Assembly (NCBI GenBank): GCA_903882345.1
Contig: CAIRWO010000119.1
Coordinates: 1-6,222, forward strand
Length of the DNA stretch: 6,222 nt
Reading direction: 5' to 3'
From: Candidatus Omnitrophota bacterium
GTDB lineage: Bacteria; Omnitrophota; Gorgyraeia; Gygaellales; Profunditerraquicolaceae
The notes beneath the pieces are model-generated. The model made no database searches. It was given only the letters and a program-made list of their open reading frames with translations, and had not been told where the DNA came from. Position numbers and translations under genes: made by a program. This document shows, in pieces, positions 4,854 through 6,222 of the stretch (its first letter is position 1; every line of letters begins with the position of its first letter).

Positions 4854-6222
4854 TTTATCATCTCCCGGAGTTTATCCTCGTTGATAATCTTTACGCCAAA
4901 TTTCTTTGCCTTCTCGTATTTAGAGCCAGGGTTATCTCCGGCAACCAGAAAATCCGTATTTTTACTTACACTGGAAGATGCGTTCCCGCCGAACTGACGG
5001 ATAAGCCTTTCAGCTTCGCTGCGGCTAAAGTTTTTCAGCTCTCCGGTAAAAACAAAACTTTTTCCGCTTAAACCTGGCCTCCGGGAAACTGCTCTTTCCT
5101 CTTTTAAATTTAAGCCCGCGCTTTTTATTTTTCGAATAAGCTCGTGCGTTGATTTCTGACGGAAGAATCCAACTAAAGAGCCGGACACAACTTCTCCCAC
5201 TTCGTATATTTCATCGAGATCTTCGGGCCTTGCCTTAATCAAATTGTCCAGCCTGCCGAACTTCTGGGCAAGCACAAAGGCTGCCTTTTCGCCTACATGC
5301 CTTATCCCCAAACCGTATATGAGACGAGAAAGCGGCTGTTTCTTGCTTTTTTCGATTGCCGCCAGCAAATTATCCGCCTTTTTGTCTTTAAATAATTCGA
5401 GCTTTAATAAATTCTCTTTGTTCAATTTAGATTTATCATAGATATCGGAAAAATCACGCACCAGCTTTTTTTCTATCAGCTGCCTTACGACTGCTTCGCC
5501 CATACCCTCTATATCCATAGCATCGCGTGAAGCAAAATGGATCAAACCGGCTTCCAGCTGCGCCGGGCATAACGGGTTTACGCAGCGATAGGCAACTTCT
5601 TCCTCTTTTTCTTTGGAAATTTCCCATCCGCATACAGGGCAATTACGAGGGATCTTAAATTCTTTTTCTCTGCCGCTGCGCACGGATGCGATCACTTTGA
5701 CCACCTTCGGAATCACCTCTCCTGCCCGTTCGATAATCACCCGGTCACCGACTCTCACATCCAAACGCTCGATCTCATCAAAATTGTGCAATGTCGCGTG
5801 TTTTATCGTAACGCCGCCCAAGGCAACCGGCTCTAAAACAGCTACCGGGGTAATTACTCCGGTCCTGCCTACTCCTACGTTAATTTCTTCTACCCTGGTA
5901 GTAGCCTGCCGGGCCGGAAACTTATAAGCCACTGCCCAGCGCGGGCTTTTCAGGGTAAAGCCGATTTTTTTTTGCTGGCTAAAACTATTTACCTTTACCA
6001 CAATGCCGTCAATCTCATAAGGAAGCTTCTCGCGCTTCTCCTGCCATGTCTTACAGAGTTCGATCACCTGCCCAAGGTTATCACAAAGCAGGGAATTAGC
6101 ATTAGCGCGCACGCCCCACTCTCTTAATTTACCTAAAAATACCCATTGGTCGGACAGGCTCCTTCCTTTTAATTCTCCAAGAGAATGCGCAAAAAAATTA
6201 AGCCTTCTTTCGGCAACCAGCG
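4850..6222 (-). CDS. ligA: NAD-dependent DNA ligase LigA, partial (5' end beyond window)
   Basis: The frame stays open to the right edge (first full codon at 6220-6218), giving 456 visible residues; about 200 N-terminal ones, including the NAD-binding Ia domain and the KxDG lysine, are outside. Visible in order, numbered from the first full codon, are the end of the adenylation domain with RLNFFAHSLGELKG (6-19), YEIDGIVVKVN (68-78) and RWAVAYKFPA (94-103). Next comes the OB domain with VGRTGVITPVAVLEPVALGG (117-136), a four-Cys zinc finger (194, 197, 213, 218), and a helix-hairpin-helix region including LGIRHVGEKAA. Last is a BRCT domain (about 382-456) with FTGELKNFSRSEAERLI. The enzyme seals nicks between Okazaki fragments and in repair using NAD. 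All domains expected after the edge are intact. A GTG at 6110-6112 is internal and not the start. Confidence 0.96.
   Translation of the reverse strand, partial: LVAERRLNFFAHSLGELKGRSLSDQWVFLGKLREWGVRANANSLLCDNLGQVIELCKTWQEKREKLPYEIDGIVVKVNSFSQQKKIGFTLKSPRWAVAYKFPARQATTRVEEINVGVGRTGVITPVAVLEPVALGGVTIKHATLHNFDEIERLDVRVGDRVIIERAGEVIPKVVKVIASVRSGREKEFKIPRNCPVCGWEISKEKEEEVAYRCVNPLCPAQLEAGLIHFASRDAMDIEGMGEAVVRQLIEKKLVRDFSDIYDKSKLNKENLLKLELFKDKKADNLLAAIEKSKKQPLSRLIYGLGIRHVGEKAAFVLAQKFGRLDNLIKARPEDLDEIYEVGEVVSGSLVGFFRQKSTHELIRKIKSAGLNLKEERAVSRRPGLSGKSFVFTGELKNFSRSEAERLIRQFGGNASSSVSKNTDFLVAGDNPGSKYEKAKKFGVKIINEDKLREMIK
4862..4866 (-). promoter_or_regulatory. Shine-Dalgarno of the lipoprotein gene, inside ligA
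   Basis: GGGAG on the minus strand lies eight bases before the lipoprotein ATG, within the last codons of ligA. It supports this start over later ones, which would cut into the signal peptide. Confidence 0.6.

Noticed and set aside
6110..6112. GTG as the start of ligA
   Set aside because: The same frame continues to the edge with clear ligase residues (RRLNFFAHSLGELKG), so the gene is cut by the window.
1..6222. Defence system, prophage, CRISPR array or integrative element
   Set aside because: No repeats with spacers, no phage or toxin genes; the only recombinase is a housekeeping-type Xer protein in a core operon.

Overview
The window holds the bulk of a single minus-strand gene cluster from a bacterium, read from right to left: ligA (its 5' part lies beyond the right edge), a small lipoprotein, a metallo-beta-lactamase-fold hydrolase, a XerC/XerD-type recombinase, a class II tRNA nucleotidyltransferase, rbfA and nrnA. 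Spacing is very tight throughout (4-nt ATGA overlap, 4-nt ATGA overlap, 3-nt gap, 13-nt gap, 14-nt overlap, 44-nt overlap). I see no terminator or promoter between genes, so one polycistronic transcript is likely. All the long open frames on the plus strand are shadows of these genes.

The organism is clearly bacterial: NAD-dependent ligase with a BRCT domain, RbfA, Xer recombinase and lipobox lipoprotein. Base composition is moderate, with lysine- and isoleucine-rich proteins. The unusual mix of housekeeping genes looks like an uncultivated phylum, with Omnitrophota or a relative as my best guess. That is an impression from gene style and order, not a demonstrated placement.

The cluster combines DNA maintenance (ligase, chromosome-dimer resolution) with RNA and ribosome maturation (tRNA CCA-end synthesis, 30S maturation, nanoRNA/pAp turnover). 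RbfA and NrnA are classic neighbours, usually in the nusA-infB-rbfA-nrnA-truB series. Here nusA and infB are replaced upstream by the nucleotidyltransferase, and truB does not follow directly.

The left 234 bases contain no gene but are strongly structured. One 123-nt imperfect hairpin (85-207) has a 16-bp base stem, a symmetrical purine-rich bubble and a second long arm. A separate two-part hairpin lies at 23-64. Read on the minus strand, four mispairs of the big hairpin become G-U wobbles, which favours an RNA transcribed in the direction of the operon. I could not assign it to a known RNA family. It is the only part of the window with a plausible undescribed element; the coding part is ordinary core-genome content.
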